A DNA stretch of 64,000 bases from Betaproteobacteria bacterium CG2_30_68_42 (lineage in GTDB: Bacteria; Pseudomonadota; Gammaproteobacteria; Burkholderiales; Rhodocyclaceae): contig MNXU01000038.1 in the NCBI GenBank assembly GCA_001872285.1, positions 61,623-125,622 of the forward strand, read 5' to 3'. Below the pieces are notes generated by a model, which was not told where the DNA came from, searched no databases, and was given only the letters and a program-made list of their open reading frames with translations. Positions 22,705-31,797 of the stretch are shown in pieces. The position numbers and the translations under genes were made by a program. Position 1 is the first letter of the stretch, and the number at the start of each line of letters is the position of its first letter.

Positions 22705-23547
22705 TCAGTGCATCTGCTGGATGCCGGCGACCAGCCAGCCCGAGCCGCCGGAGCGCGGCTTGACCAGGTGCCAGACTTCGTCGAACGACTGCGGCGCGTC
22801 CCGCGGCTCCTCGCGGATCAGGCCGTGGAAGCGGACGCTCGCGAGATAGCGATCGGCTTCCTCGGAAGCGTCGAGCACCTCGGCATCGAGCGAGACCACG
22901 TCGGTCTGCTGGCGAGCGCCGCCGCGCTCCTGATGCTCCAGCCGGATCTCCGCGAACATCTCCGGCGTGGTGAACTCCCGGATGTCGTCGAGATTTCCGG
23001 CATCGTTCGCGGTCTGCAGACGCAGGAAATTGACCTTGGCCTGCCGCGCGAAGCCTTCGGCGTCGAAGCCTTCCGGAGCCGCGCGGGCCCCGGCGGCGGA
23101 TACCGCACCCGTGGCAAGCTGCGGTTCGAGACCGCCGCCGGCAGCTCCGGCCCCGGCGTACTGCAGCGGACGCGCGGGCTGCGAGCGCCGCACCAGCATC
23201 CGCACCACGAAGATCGCCGCAACAGCGAGCAGCGCGATCAGCAGGAAGGATCCGAACGCCTCCGACAGTCCGAGATGGGACATCAGTGCGGCCAGCCCGA
23301 GGCCGGCCGCCAGACCCGCGAGCGGGCCGAGCCATCTCGACGCTCCCGCGGCCGGCAGCGCAGGCTTGCCCGCCGGCGCCTGCGCGGGTGCCGCGCGCTG
23401 CACGGGCGCGGCCGGCGCGGCCTGGCGGTTCATGTCGCGCTGCATGCCGAACGACCGACCCCCGCCCAGACGCCTCGCATCCGCATCCGTGGCGGCGATG
23501 CCCAGACCGAGGAATGCGACGGCGAGTACTGCGAGAATCCGTTTCAT
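22705..23547 (-). CDS. Tim44-like domain protein with signal peptide and one further membrane span
   Basis: The 280-residue product starts with a signal peptide (MKRILAVLAVAFLGLGIAA), then a Gly/Ala/Pro/Gln-rich low-complexity stretch (about 30-70). A membrane region follows (about 71-115, including FLLIALLAVAAIFVVRMLVR), then a C-terminal Tim44/MbaI-type domain (about 155-280). That domain contains FLRLQTANDAGNLDDIREFT and ends SGWLVAGIQQMH. Family members bind lipids or membranes, but the bacterial role is not settled. The start at 23547 is chosen for the signal peptide and the AGGGAAAGTC upstream. It is flanked by ubiJ and ubiE. Confidence 0.85.
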   Translation of the reverse strand: MKRILAVLAVAFLGLGIAATDADARRLGGGRSFGMQRDMNRQAAPAAPVQRAAPAQAPAGKPALPAAGASRWLGPLAGLAAGLGLAALMSHLGLSEAFGSFLLIALLAVAAIFVVRMLVRRSQPARPLQYAGAGAAGGGLEPQLATGAVSAAGARAAPEGFDAEGFARQAKVNFLRLQTANDAGNLDDIREFTTPEMFAEIRLEHQERGGARQQTDVVSLDAEVLDASEEADRYLASVRFHGLIREEPRDAPQSFDEVWHLVKPRSGGSGWLVAGIQQMH

Positions 23548-23573
23548 GACTTTCCCTCCCGTGGAATGGATGA

Positions 23574-24311
23574 TCAGAGCCGGTAGCCCCGGTGCAGCGC
23601 AACGACGCCCGCGCTCAGATTGAAGTATTCGACGCGCTCCAGGCCCGCTCGTTCCATCATCGACTTGAGCGCGGCCTGGTCGGGGTGCATGCGGATCGAC
23701 TCGGCGAGATAGCGGTAGCTCGCCTCGTCGTGCGCCACCCGCCGGCCCAGCCAAGGCAGCACCTTGAACGAATAAAGGTCGTACAACGGCTCGAGCGGTT
23801 TCCATACGCGCGAGAACTCGAGCACCAGCGCCCGCCCGCCCGGGCGCAGGACCCGCCTCATCTCGGAGAGCGCCAGATCCTTGTGAGTCATGTTGCGCAG
23901 GCCGAACGCCACCGTGACGCAGTCGAAGTATGCGTGCGGGAAGGGCAGGTGCTCCGCATCGCACTGCACGACCGGCATCAGGAGTCCATCGTCGAACAGG
24001 CGGTCGCGCCCGCTCGCGAGCATCTCGCGGTTGATGTCCGTGAGCCACACCTCGCCCGATTTCCCCACCCTGCGCGCGAGCGCGCGGGCGAGATCGGCAG
24101 TGCCACCGGCGACGTCGAGCACCCGGTCGCCCGGGCGCACCGCGGCGATCTCGATCGCGAACGCCTTCCAGAGACGATGCAGGCCGAACGACATCAGGTC
24201 GTTCATCAGGTTGTAGCGCAACGCGACCGAGGAAAACACGCCGGCGACCCGGCGCGCCTTTTCCGGCACCGGAACCTGCTCGTATCCGAAATGGGTGGTC
24301 GGATCGCTCAT
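23574..24311 (-). CDS. ubiE: Ubiquinone/menaquinone biosynthesis C-methyltransferase UbiE
   Basis: SAM-dependent C-methyltransferase acting on the quinone ring. The 245-residue product starts [19 protein letters not shown], with the family signatures [20 protein letters not shown] and [17 protein letters not shown] (SAM site), [20 protein letters not shown], and the C-terminal [18 protein letters not shown] further in-frame ATG at 24344 would add 11 residues not seen in the family, so 24311 is chosen. The DUF971 gene lies 19 bp upstream. Confidence 0.96.
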   Translation of the reverse strand: MSDPTTHFGYEQVPVPEKARRVAGVFSSVALRYNLMNDLMSFGLHRLWKAFAIEIAAVRPGDRVLDVAGGTADLARALARRVGKSGEVWLTDINREMLASGRDRLFDDGLLMPVVQCDAEHLPFPHAYFDCVTVAFGLRNMTHKDLALSEMRRVLRPGGRALVLEFSRVWKPLEPLYDLYSFKVLPWLGRRVAHDEASYRYLAESIRMHPDQAALKSMMERAGLERVEYFNLSAGVVALHRGYRL

Positions 24312-24330
24312 TCGTCTCGCCGCTGCCCGC

Positions 24331-24747
24331 TCAGTGGTGGCCACAGCCCCCTGCAGGGGCGGCAGCGGGCGTCGCTACCTCGCGACTCGCGCCCGCGCTC
24401 TCGATGCGGCGCAGGTACTCCTGCCAGAGCTCTTCCTGGTGTTCGCCGAGCAGATACAGGTAGTCCCAGGAATAGATGCCCGTGTCGTGGCCGTCGGAAA
24501 ATGCCGGCTTGATCGCGTAGTTGCCCATCGGTTCGACGCTCACAATCTCGACGTCGCGCTTGCCGGTCTGGAGCACTTCCTGGCCAGGGCCGTGGCCGCG
24601 CACCTCCGCCGAGGGCGAATACACGCGCAGCAGTTCGTACGGCAGGCTGAACTGCCTGCCGTCGCTGAACGTCAGGTCCATCACGCGCGAGCTCTGATGC
24701 AGCTTGATCTCGGTCGGGATCGGAGTCTTCCTGTCGAGGCCGGCCAT
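24331..24747 (-). CDS. DUF971 family protein (GBBH-like N-terminal domain)
   Basis: A 138-residue protein with the DUF971 domain: [77 protein letters not shown]. Similar domains form the N-terminal part of gamma-butyrobetaine hydroxylase and occur with Fe-S assembly proteins, but the role of the free-standing form is not established. The C-terminus ends GGCGHH, a possible metal ligand tail. GCCAGGAGGAAGC precedes the ATG at 24747, which makes this start clear. It is divergent from phoB. Confidence 0.85.
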   Translation of the reverse strand: MAGLDRKTPIPTEIKLHQSSRVMDLTFSDGRQFSLPYELLRVYSPSAEVRGHGPGQEVLQTGKRDVEIVSVEPMGNYAIKPAFSDGHDTGIYSWDYLYLLGEHQEELWQEYLRRIESAGASREVATPAAAPAGGCGHH

Positions 24748-24770
24748 GCTTCCTCCTGGCGATGCGTGGC

Positions 24771-24785
24771 CGGGTATCATACCCG
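24771..24785. promoter_or_regulatory. Palindrome in the DUF971-phoB divergent promoter region
   Basis: CGGGTATCATACCCG has 7-bp arms around one central base. It reads TATGAT on the minus strand and TATCAT on the plus strand, so it may hold overlapping -10 elements for the two divergent genes (starts at 24747 and 24822). It could equally be an operator. Confidence 0.4.
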
Positions 24786-24821
24786 AATGAGGACAGCGGA
24801 CCGGAGGGACGGACGGCGCAG

Positions 24822-25511
24822 ATGGCCGCGACCATCCTGATCGTCGAAGACGACGCGGCGGTACGCGAGCTGGTCGCGTTCAACCTGGGCCGCGCGGGTT
24901 ACCGGATCATCGAGGCCGCCGACGCCGTGCAGGCGGCTGCGCGCATCCGCGAGTCGGTCCCGGAGCTGCTCATCCTCGACTGGATGCTACCCGGCATGTC
25001 CGGGATCGATCTCGCGCGCAGGCTGCGCGCCGACCCCCGTCACCGCGACCTGTCCATCATCATGCTGACTGCCCGCTCAAGCGAAGGCGACCGCATCCTC
25101 GGTCTGGAGACCGGCGCCGACGACTACGTGGCGAAGCCCTTCAGCCCGCGCGAGCTCGTCGCCCGCGTCCGCGCGGTGCTCCGCCGGCGGGCGCCCGGAG
25201 GCGACGAGCGACCGATCGAGATCGGGCGGCTGCGGCTGGATCCGGCCAGCCGGCGGGTCACGGCGGGCGGGCGCGAGGTTACCCTCGCGCCGACCGAGTA
25301 TCGCCTGCTGCATCACCTGATGGGCCGCGCGGAGCGAGTGCACACTCGCGCGCAGCTCCTCGACGCGGTGTGGGGCAACGAGGTGTTCATCGACGAGCGG
25401 ACGGTGGATGTGTATATCCGCAGGCTGCGCGCGGCGCTCGAGGCGAGCGCCTGCGACCGTCTCATCCAGACCGTGCGGGGTGCGGGCTATCGCGTCTCGG
25501 CCTCGGACTGA
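24822..25511 (+). CDS. phoB: Phosphate regulon response regulator PhoB (OmpR/PhoB family)
   Basis: Two-component response regulator with a receiver domain and a winged helix. In the 229-residue product the phospho-acceptor is D53 (LLILDWMLPGMSG), with acidic pair E9/D10-D11, the switch Thr in IIMLTARSSEGD, and Lys in [20 protein letters not shown]. The DNA-binding domain contains LAPTEYRLLHHLMGRAERVH and DERTVDVYIRRLRAAL. The ATG at 24822 (MAATILIVEDD) is chosen over 24762. phoR follows after 6 bp. The pst/phoU genes are not in the window. Confidence 0.92.
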   Translation: MAATILIVEDDAAVRELVAFNLGRAGYRIIEAADAVQAAARIRESVPELLILDWMLPGMSGIDLARRLRADPRHRDLSIIMLTARSSEGDRILGLETGADDYVAKPFSPRELVARVRAVLRRRAPGGDERPIEIGRLRLDPASRRVTAGGREVTLAPTEYRLLHHLMGRAERVHTRAQLLDAVWGNEVFIDERTVDVYIRRLRAALEASACDRLIQTVRGAGYRVSASD

Positions 25512-25517
25512 TCGGGC

Positions 25518-26846
25518 ATGAACCCCGTATGGCTGGGCGCATTGGCGCGCACCGGCGTGATCGGCATGCTCGCTCTCGCGGCGTGGCTGGCGGGCGGAGC
25601 GCGCGCTGCGCTGGCGGCGATCGTCATCGCCCTGGCGGCGGCCTGGCTGATCGAACTGCGCCATCTCGCCCGCCTGCGGCGCTGGCTCGGCGGGCCGCAG
25701 GGTGCGGCGACGCCGGACGCCTCGGGCGTCTGGGGCGAGACGTTCTCGGCGCTCGCCCGCCGCGCCCGGAGCGCGCAGCGCACCCGCAATGAACTCGCCG
25801 CCGCGCTGGCGCGTTTCACGGACGCAGCGCATGCCATGCCGGACGGCGTGATCGTGCTCGCGGGCGGGGACGCCATCGAGTGGATGAACCGGACCGCCGA
25901 ATCGCATTTCGGGCTGGACCGCAGGCGAGATCGCGGTGTTCCGGTCACCAACCTGGTCCGCCAGCCGGATTTCGTCGGCTACCTGCGCAATGCAGACTTC
26001 GGCGCACCGCTCGCCCTGGAGAGCACCCGGATTCCGGGCCAGCGCCTGTCGCTGCAGGTCGTGCCCTTCGGGTCCGAGCGACGCCTTCTCGTTTCGCGCG
26101 ACATCACCCAGATCGTCGCGCTCGAGAACATGCGCCGCGATTTCGTGGCCAACGTCTCTCACGAGCTCAAGACGCCGCTCACCGTGGTGGGTGGATTCCT
26201 GGAAACGCTCGCCGAAAACCTGCCCGCTCTCGAGCCGGGGCAGGCGGAACGCTTCGTCGGCCTCGCTCTGGAACAGGCGCGTCACATGCAGCGCCTGATC
26301 GAAGATCTGCTGACGCTCTCGCGCATCGAATCCGCTGCTCCGCCCGCGCTGGACGAAGAAGTCGAAGTGGCGGAACTGCTCGCCGAGGTCGGCCGCGAGG
26401 CAGCCGCGCTCTCCAGCGGGCGCCATGGGATCGAGATCGAGGCCGGCGAAGCGGCGCGGCTGCTCGGCAGCCGTTCTGAGCTTCGCAGCGCACTGGCGAA
26501 TCTCGCTTCGAATGCCGTGCGCTACACGCCCGAGGGCGGACGTGTCGCCCTGCGATGGCGCCTGCTGGAAGACGGTTCGGGGCTGCTCAGCATCGAGGAC
26601 AACGGCATCGGCATCGAGGCCCGTCACCTGCCGCGACTGACGGAGCGCTTCTACCGCGTCGACCAGGGCCGTTCGCGCGACACCGGCGGCACCGGCCTCG
26701 GGCTGGCGATCGTCAAGCACGTCCTCGCCCGCCATCAGGCCCGGCTCGAAATCGAGAGCACGCCGGGCGCGGGCAGCCGTTTCAGCGCCCGCTTTCCGCC
26801 CTCGCGGGTTCGCACGCCTGCGCCGGGTGCGCAAGCGCGTAGCTGA
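25518..26846 (+). CDS. phoR: Phosphate regulon sensor histidine kinase PhoR
   Basis: Membrane histidine kinase partner of PhoB. The 442-residue product has two N-terminal membrane segments (about 10-45), a PAS domain (about 100-195, with DGVIVLAGGDAIEWMNRTAE), and the phospho-accepting H215 in ANVSHELKTPLTVVGGFLE. The ATP-binding domain follows with ASNAVRYTPEGGRVALRW, DNGIGIEARHLPRLTERFYR and GGTGLGLAIVKHVLARH. Its last 65 bp overlap the 3' end of the opposite-strand gene at 26782-28428. Confidence 0.93.
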   Translation: MNPVWLGALARTGVIGMLALAAWLAGGARAALAAIVIALAAAWLIELRHLARLRRWLGGPQGAATPDASGVWGETFSALARRARSAQRTRNELAAALARFTDAAHAMPDGVIVLAGGDAIEWMNRTAESHFGLDRRRDRGVPVTNLVRQPDFVGYLRNADFGAPLALESTRIPGQRLSLQVVPFGSERRLLVSRDITQIVALENMRRDFVANVSHELKTPLTVVGGFLETLAENLPALEPGQAERFVGLALEQARHMQRLIEDLLTLSRIESAAPPALDEEVEVAELLAEVGREAAALSSGRHGIEIEAGEAARLLGSRSELRSALANLASNAVRYTPEGGRVALRWRLLEDGSGLLSIEDNGIGIEARHLPRLTERFYRVDQGRSRDTGGTGLGLAIVKHVLARHQARLEIESTPGAGSRFSARFPPSRVRTPAPGAQARS

Positions 26847-28428
26847 CCCGTTCGAAGTCGAAGCCCTGGTCCAGCGCGTTTTCGAGCCGCGCTTCCAGGG
26901 TGCGCTCGATGTACAGATCGAGCACGCGCTCGGGCTCGAACCAGCCTTTCGGCAGCACGAGGCAGGCGGGTTCCTTCAGCGCGGGCATCTCGGGCAGCCG
27001 GAAGGCGCGCACATAGGGCTCCGAGTGCGAAACCGCCGGCCCCAGCCGCCGCACCGAGACCGCCTCGGGCACGCCGGGCAGCACCCGCACCCCGGCGCGC
27101 AGACCGCCCGAGGCCTCGTACATGAGCCAGCTCACCACGCACAGCAGGAAGCGCTCGCATCCGGGCGCCTGGATGCCCAGCAACTGTCCGTGCTGGATGC
27201 CCTCGCCGGGCCCGCTTCGGTGCAGGCGGAAGCCGGAAATCGATTCGTCCGCGACCTCCCACTTCTCGGTCGCGTACTCCACCTGGGCCTCCTGCACATG
27301 CAGCGGCCGCCCGGGATCGACCTGATGGCGGAAGGTGGCGATCGTCTCGAACTCCTTGCGCGAGTAGATCCTGACATGGGCAGGCTGGACGAACTCGGCA
27401 CCGCTGACGAAATAATGGATCGCCTCGAAACCGTGGCAGACTTCGGCAGTCGCGCCCGCAGCGACCGCATGGCGCTGGAAACGCCGCGGGTTGGACGCCA
27501 CGCACCAGGGGCGGAACAGGCTCACCAGCAGCCGGCCGGCGTACGGTTCGAACGCGGTCTCGCCCAGGCCGAGCTCGGCGGGTGCGCTCTTCGCCTTGAG
27601 CTGGGCCGCGACGCGGTGCATCTCTGCGGTCAGCCGAGCCGTCGCGAGATGGCGAAGACCCGGGCCCGCAGTCAGGAACTGAAGCGGACGCGGGCCGCAA
27701 TCCGCCGCCAGATCGACGGCATACGCGCGCGGGTCGGTCTGCGAGTCCGCGGAAAGCAGCTCGGCGAACAACGAGAATCGCTGGCTCCAGGCGACGAGCC
27801 AGCCGAGCTCGCGCGGCGAGCGGCTGTAGGGGTTGCCCAGCTCGGTGAGCAGCACCGCGGCGAGCGCCTGGGCGCAGCTCTGCGAATGGCTGAACTCGTT
27901 CAGCGGTTCGGCGACCGGCTGCTCGGCGATTCCCCATTCCTCGGCACTCGCGTAATAGCCGAACAGATCGCTCCAATGGCCTTTTGGCACCTCGCGCCGG
28001 GCCGAGTAGTACTCGACGATGCGTTTGCCTGCGTAGTGCACGCAGCGCTGGCAGATCAGCGCGAGGCGGCTCTGGATCTCGGCGCGGTCCCCGCCGAGGC
28101 TGGCCACCTGCGCGTAGGCATTCGCCATCAGATTCCACAGGCGTACGACGCGATCGAGGCTGTCGTCCTCGCCGCTGCCGGGCACCAGCGGCCGGCCGGC
28201 ATAGCGCGCGGCGAGTGACTCCTGCACGAAGGCCATGGCCGGACGGGTCATCTCCAGGATTTGCAGATAGCTCGCGGCGGGTGGTGGCGCGACCGCCAGA
28301 CCCTGGAGCAGGGTCGTGAGGCTCTCCTGCACCCGGGCGGGCCGGGTGAGGGGCAACGCGGCCACCAGCGCCATGCATTGCTGCGGGTCGCGGGAGTCGA
28401 TGCCGAGCGGCGGGACAGGCATGTTCAT
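26782..28428 (-). CDS. Protein of unknown function with PilZ-like C-terminal region (paralogue A)
   Basis: A 548-residue protein that I do not recognise by name. The N-terminal 300 residues are mostly helical. A PilZ-like beta-rich stretch lies at about 388-452: W-E-V-A, then D394-E-S-I-S-G399, which fits the [D/N]xSxxG part of the PilZ motif, then GQLLGIQAPGCERFLLCVVS and GVRVLPG. A clean RxxxR partner motif is less obvious. It ends QGFDFERVSYALAH. The neighbour at 28425-29987 shares landmarks (HYFVSG against HYYLSG; GFDFERVSY against GIDFERGSL), so the two are paralogues. They overlap by 4 bp. c-di-GMP binding is an inference only. Confidence 0.75.
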   Translation of the reverse strand: MNMPVPPLGIDSRDPQQCMALVAALPLTRPARVQESLTTLLQGLAVAPPPAASYLQILEMTRPAMAFVQESLAARYAGRPLVPGSGEDDSLDRVVRLWNLMANAYAQVASLGGDRAEIQSRLALICQRCVHYAGKRIVEYYSARREVPKGHWSDLFGYYASAEEWGIAEQPVAEPLNEFSHSQSCAQALAAVLLTELGNPYSRSPRELGWLVAWSQRFSLFAELLSADSQTDPRAYAVDLAADCGPRPLQFLTAGPGLRHLATARLTAEMHRVAAQLKAKSAPAELGLGETAFEPYAGRLLVSLFRPWCVASNPRRFQRHAVAAGATAEVCHGFEAIHYFVSGAEFVQPAHVRIYSRKEFETIATFRHQVDPGRPLHVQEAQVEYATEKWEVADESISGFRLHRSGPGEGIQHGQLLGIQAPGCERFLLCVVSWLMYEASGGLRAGVRVLPGVPEAVSVRRLGPAVSHSEPYVRAFRLPEMPALKEPACLVLPKGWFEPERVLDLYIERTLEARLENALDQGFDFERVSYALAHPAQACEPARAESGR

Positions 28429-29987
28429 GGCGATCCGAGGCTTCCTCGTTCGAAGTCGATGCCGCGTTCGAGAAATGCCGTTAGCTTAACACTGCGGCGG
28501 CCGTTGTCGAGCAGATCGATCACGTCTCCGGGACGAAACGCGCCCCGCGGCCCGACCAGGCTGGGCGTAGCGCCGCCGGTCACCACGAAACCGGGACGCC
28601 ACTGCCCGTCCGCGCGCGCCGCGGGCGCGACGCGAATGGCAGCGGGCCGCGGGGTTCCCGGGATCCTGCGCACGCGCGCAAGAGTGGCTCCCTGCGCATC
28701 GAGCCGAACCCAGTGCACGCGTGCCAGCACGTAAGCCTCGTCCGGCGGTCCCTTGATGGCGACGAGCTGGCCGCGGCCCAGCCGGCCCGGCGCATCGGGC
28801 GGACGGAAAAGCGTGAGTTCGCCCCCGGAGGCCTCGATGAGCTGCCAGGTCTCGACCTGGAAACCGCGGCTGCGGCTGAAGCCGTTCTCGACCCGCGGCG
28901 CGAGCATGCGCAGCGTGGCGATCTTCTCCACCTCCCAGCTCGCCAGAGTGGCTTCATCGATGGGCTCGCGAAACGGCTTCCTGCCCGAGAGGTAGTAGTG
29001 TGCTGCGTCCAGTCCGGTCACGAGCCTGCAGTCCCCGCCCACCTTGCCCGAAGCGGGCAGCCGCACGAGCGCACCCTTGCAGCAATGCTCGTAGAGGTGG
29101 CGCCAGAACCCCGGCTCCGGCGCGTGCGTCGCCCGCGCCGCGCCGTCCGCGGTCGCCTGGAGCCGCCGCTTCAGCTTGGCCGCGAGCGGCGCCGTGTCGA
29201 GGTAGCGCAGCCGGCCCGCCTGCGGCGGAACCTGGCTCGGCGGCCGGGAGCCCGCACAATCGACCACCAGCGGAGGCAGCCGGAAGAACGGCGGTGGAGA
29301 AGCCGAGAACTTCAAGTGCCGGCTCCAGCGGGCGAGGTGGCGACGCGCGCTCTCGAATTCGGACGGCTCCAGCTCGTGCGCATCGCAGCGGTGGAGCAGC
29401 AGCACATAGGCATAGACCGCGGCGGGGCTGGCGGCGCGCTCGTCGAACAGCGGGTCTTCGACCGCGTCCTCCGCTACGCCGAGCGCCTCCGCAGCCGAAT
29501 AGATGCGGTGCGCGGCGCGCCAGAAGGAGGGGGCCGACTCGATGCCGGTGCGGCAGGCATCGAGCTGTTCCCAGGCGAGCGTCGCGAGCGAGCGCTGTGC
29601 CGCGAGGGCCGCCTCGCCCGGCGCGCGCGACTGTCCGGGCGCCCCGGCCTCCAGGCAGATCGCGTATCCCTTCGCAAGCGCGCGGGCCAGCGCGACATTG
29701 GCATCGAATGCGGCCTTCTCCGAAGCGGCAAGCGGCAGGGCGCGCCTGGCGAACCGCCGCGCCGCCTCGCTGCATGCGCGGTGTGCCGCCTCGCGCAGCA
29801 GTTCCAGGATCCGAAGCCGCTCGTCCGGTGCCAGCGGCTGCGCGTTCAGCAGGTTCGATTCAGCGACCAGCGCCGCATGAGCGCGCGCCGGATGCTCCCC
29901 CGAGAGCGCGGCGAGCCAGCGGCGGCAATCCTGCGCGTCGACAAAGGCCGGCGGCCTCGGAATCCTCTGGGCGAATGCTTCCGGCAT
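28425..29987 (-). CDS. Protein of unknown function, divergent PilZ-like paralogue B
   Basis: A 520-residue protein paralogous to the downstream gene. The N-terminal two thirds are helical and Ala/Arg-rich. The landmark HYYLSGRKPF lies at 330-339 and GIDFERGSL at 509-517. The PilZ-like region (about 380-445) reads WQLIEASGGELTLF, where the expected DxSxxG is degraded to EASGGE, followed by GRGQLVAIKGPPDEAYVLAR. If paralogue A binds a cyclic dinucleotide, B may have lost that ability and act as a partner. It starts 9 bp after the HIT gene stop and ends in an ATGA overlap with A. Confidence 0.72.
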   Translation of the reverse strand: MPEAFAQRIPRPPAFVDAQDCRRWLAALSGEHPARAHAALVAESNLLNAQPLAPDERLRILELLREAAHRACSEAARRFARRALPLAASEKAAFDANVALARALAKGYAICLEAGAPGQSRAPGEAALAAQRSLATLAWEQLDACRTGIESAPSFWRAAHRIYSAAEALGVAEDAVEDPLFDERAASPAAVYAYVLLLHRCDAHELEPSEFESARRHLARWSRHLKFSASPPPFFRLPPLVVDCAGSRPPSQVPPQAGRLRYLDTAPLAAKLKRRLQATADGAARATHAPEPGFWRHLYEHCCKGALVRLPASGKVGGDCRLVTGLDAAHYYLSGRKPFREPIDEATLASWEVEKIATLRMLAPRVENGFSRSRGFQVETWQLIEASGGELTLFRPPDAPGRLGRGQLVAIKGPPDEAYVLARVHWVRLDAQGATLARVRRIPGTPRPAAIRVAPAARADGQWRPGFVVTGGATPSLVGPRGAFRPGDVIDLLDNGRRSVKLTAFLERGIDFERGSLGSP

Positions 29988-29996
29988 CGCGCACCC

Positions 29997-30428
29997 TCAC
30001 TCCTTCGGCAGCCTGGCGAGCGCACGCCGAACGGTCTGTTTCAGCAGTTCCACGGAAACCTCGATGCGCACCGGCGCGCCGCGCACGCGTGAGGCGGCCC
30101 AGAGCGGCTCGGGAAAATGGCGGTCGCCCGGAGTGCGCGCGACGACATGCCAGTGCACGTGGGGCGTGAGGTTGCCGAAGCTCGCCAGGTTGATCTTCTC
30201 GACCCCGGCCAGGCAGCGCAGCGCCGCTTCCACCGCGAACACCACGTTCATCAGATGGGTGCGATCGGCCGGACACAGATCGGTCATCTCGCGCACGTGG
30301 CCGTTCCAGATCACGCGGCAATAGGCTGGATAATCGGGGTCGGCCACGCGCACGATGCGTAGCCGCGCATCGCGCCAGATCGGCTCGCCACCTTCGGAAC
30401 CGCACAGATCGCAGGAATCCGTCGTCAT
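29997..30428 (-). CDS. HIT family hydrolase-like protein
   Basis: Histidine-triad nucleotide-binding protein, 143 residues. The triad H90-V-H92-W-H94 is intact (LTPHVHWHVVAR). An N-terminal CDLCG with a Cys pair may bind zinc. Family members hydrolyse phosphoramidates, AMP-lysine or dinucleoside polyphosphates; the substrate here is unknown. It heads a leftward three-gene unit with the two PilZ-like paralogues. The 184-bp space to the divergent antiporter gene holds one copy of a 22-bp repeat. Confidence 0.88.
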   Translation of the reverse strand: MTTDSCDLCGSEGGEPIWRDARLRIVRVADPDYPAYCRVIWNGHVREMTDLCPADRTHLMNVVFAVEAALRCLAGVEKINLASFGNLTPHVHWHVVARTPGDRHFPEPLWAASRVRGAPVRIEVSVELLKQTVRRALARLPKE

Positions 30429-30500
30429 GCCGCCTCACCGCCTCGCATCACACCCGATAACGGCGCGCGCCCGCAAAGGTTGAGCCGCGCCCCCCGGCTG

Positions 30501-30522
30501 CGGCGGTGCGACGCGATGCACG
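30501..30522 (+). repeat. 22-bp direct repeat, left copy (upstream of antiporter)
   Basis: Begins CGGCGGTGCGACGC and ends ATGCACG. It matches 32293-32314 in the same orientation with a single mismatch (G against A at position 15). The two copies bracket the antiporter-UspA gene pair. Confidence 0.6.
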
Positions 30523-30612
30523 GGTGCGCAGCGTGCTCGGGAAATCGGCGCTTTCGCGCTTGCTGTGGCAGAATCGCCGCGTGATCACGCTGTCGCGGCA
30601 GGGCTGGCAGAC

Positions 30613-31785
30613 ATGGCGGTAATCTGGGCGCAGGCCGCCCTGTGGCTGGGCTTGGCCCTGCTCGCCTCGCTGCTGTCGATCTGGCTGCGGATCGCCACGG
30701 CGCTCTCCGAGATCGTCGTCGGCACCATCGCCCAACTGCTGATCGGCGCCGCGCTGGGCAGCGCCCTGCTGGCGGGCGATGCTACCTGGATCAAGTTCCT
30801 GGCCGGCGCCGGCGCGATCCTGCTCACATTCCTGGCCGGGGCGGAACTCGACCCGCAGGTCTTCCGCAAGGAATGGAAGCAGGCGACGGCCATCGGCCTG
30901 GTGAGTTTCTTCGGTCCTTTCCTCGGCTGCACGGCCATCGCGCGCTGGGGACTCGGTTGGTCGCCGGAGGCGAGCTGGCTGGCGGGTATCGCCATGTCCA
31001 CCACTTCCGTGGCCGTCGTCTATGCCGTGATGCTGGAGTTCGGCCTCAATGTCACGAATTACGGCAAGGTGGTGCTCGCGGCCTGTTTCATCACCGATCT
31101 CGCCACCGTCGCGGCGCTCGGCCTCATCTTCGCGCCCTTCACCTACAAGACGCTCACCTTCCTTGGCGTCGGCGCGATCGCCTTCTTCGTCCTGCCCTGG
31201 ATCGTGCCGCGCTTCTTCAAGCGCTACGGCGGCCGGCCTTCCGAACTCGAAGCCAAGTTCCTGATGTTTACCCTGTTCGGCATGGGCGCGCTGGCCACCT
31301 GGGCCGACAGCGAGGCGGTGTTGCCGGCGTATCTGCTCGGCATGGTGCTGGCGGGCACGGTGGGCAAGGACCACGCGCTGATCCGCCGGCTGCGCACGCT
31401 GACCTTCGGGCTGCTCACGCCCTTCTACTTCATCCGCGCCGGTTCGCTGGTCTCGCTGCCGGCACTCGTCGCGGCCCCGGCGGCCTTTTTCGTCCTGTTG
31501 ATCGGAAAGATGGTCACCAAGGTCCTCGGCGTCTATCCGGTCACCCGCGCCTACGGGTCCCCAAAACAGGAAGGGGTCTACACCACGCTCCTGATGTCCA
31601 CCGGCCTGACCTTCGGCACCATCTCGGCACTTTTCGGATTGGGCCACCGGATCGTCGATCAGGCGCAATACTCGGCACTGGTGGCGGCGGTCGTCGCCAG
31701 CGCCGTGGTACCCACGCTCATCGCCAACGCCTTCTTCCTGCCCCGGCACCTGCTGCGCGGCGCGGAAAAGGGCACGTCCGCATAG
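30613..31785 (+). CDS. Cation:proton antiporter (CPA2 family)
   Basis: A 390-residue membrane protein with about twelve predicted spans, matching the Na+/H+ exchanger core of the CPA2 family. Examples are AGAGAILLTFLAGAELDPQV, STTSVAVVYAVMLEFGLN and ACFITDLATVAALGLIF, where a single Asp sits at the expected ion-binding position. There is no TrkA-N domain, unlike KefB/KefC, so it resembles NapA-type transporters. The ATG at 30613 is preferred to a GTG at 30565, which adds a polar extension. The partner UspA gene begins 12 bp downstream, so regulation by nucleotide-bound UspA is plausible. The ion is not decidable from sequence. Confidence 0.88.
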   Translation: MAVIWAQAALWLGLALLASLLSIWLRIATALSEIVVGTIAQLLIGAALGSALLAGDATWIKFLAGAGAILLTFLAGAELDPQVFRKEWKQATAIGLVSFFGPFLGCTAIARWGLGWSPEASWLAGIAMSTTSVAVVYAVMLEFGLNVTNYGKVVLAACFITDLATVAALGLIFAPFTYKTLTFLGVGAIAFFVLPWIVPRFFKRYGGRPSELEAKFLMFTLFGMGALATWADSEAVLPAYLLGMVLAGTVGKDHALIRRLRTLTFGLLTPFYFIRAGSLVSLPALVAAPAAFFVLLIGKMVTKVLGVYPVTRAYGSPKQEGVYTTLLMSTGLTFGTISALFGLGHRIVDQAQYSALVAAVVASAVVPTLIANAFFLPRHLLRGAEKGTSA

Positions 31786-31797
31786 GAGGCGCACGTC

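Noticed and set aside
30565..30612. Longer N-terminus of the antiporter from a GTG at 30565
   Set aside because: Adds 16 mostly polar residues before the first membrane span; the ATG at 30613 is more natural.
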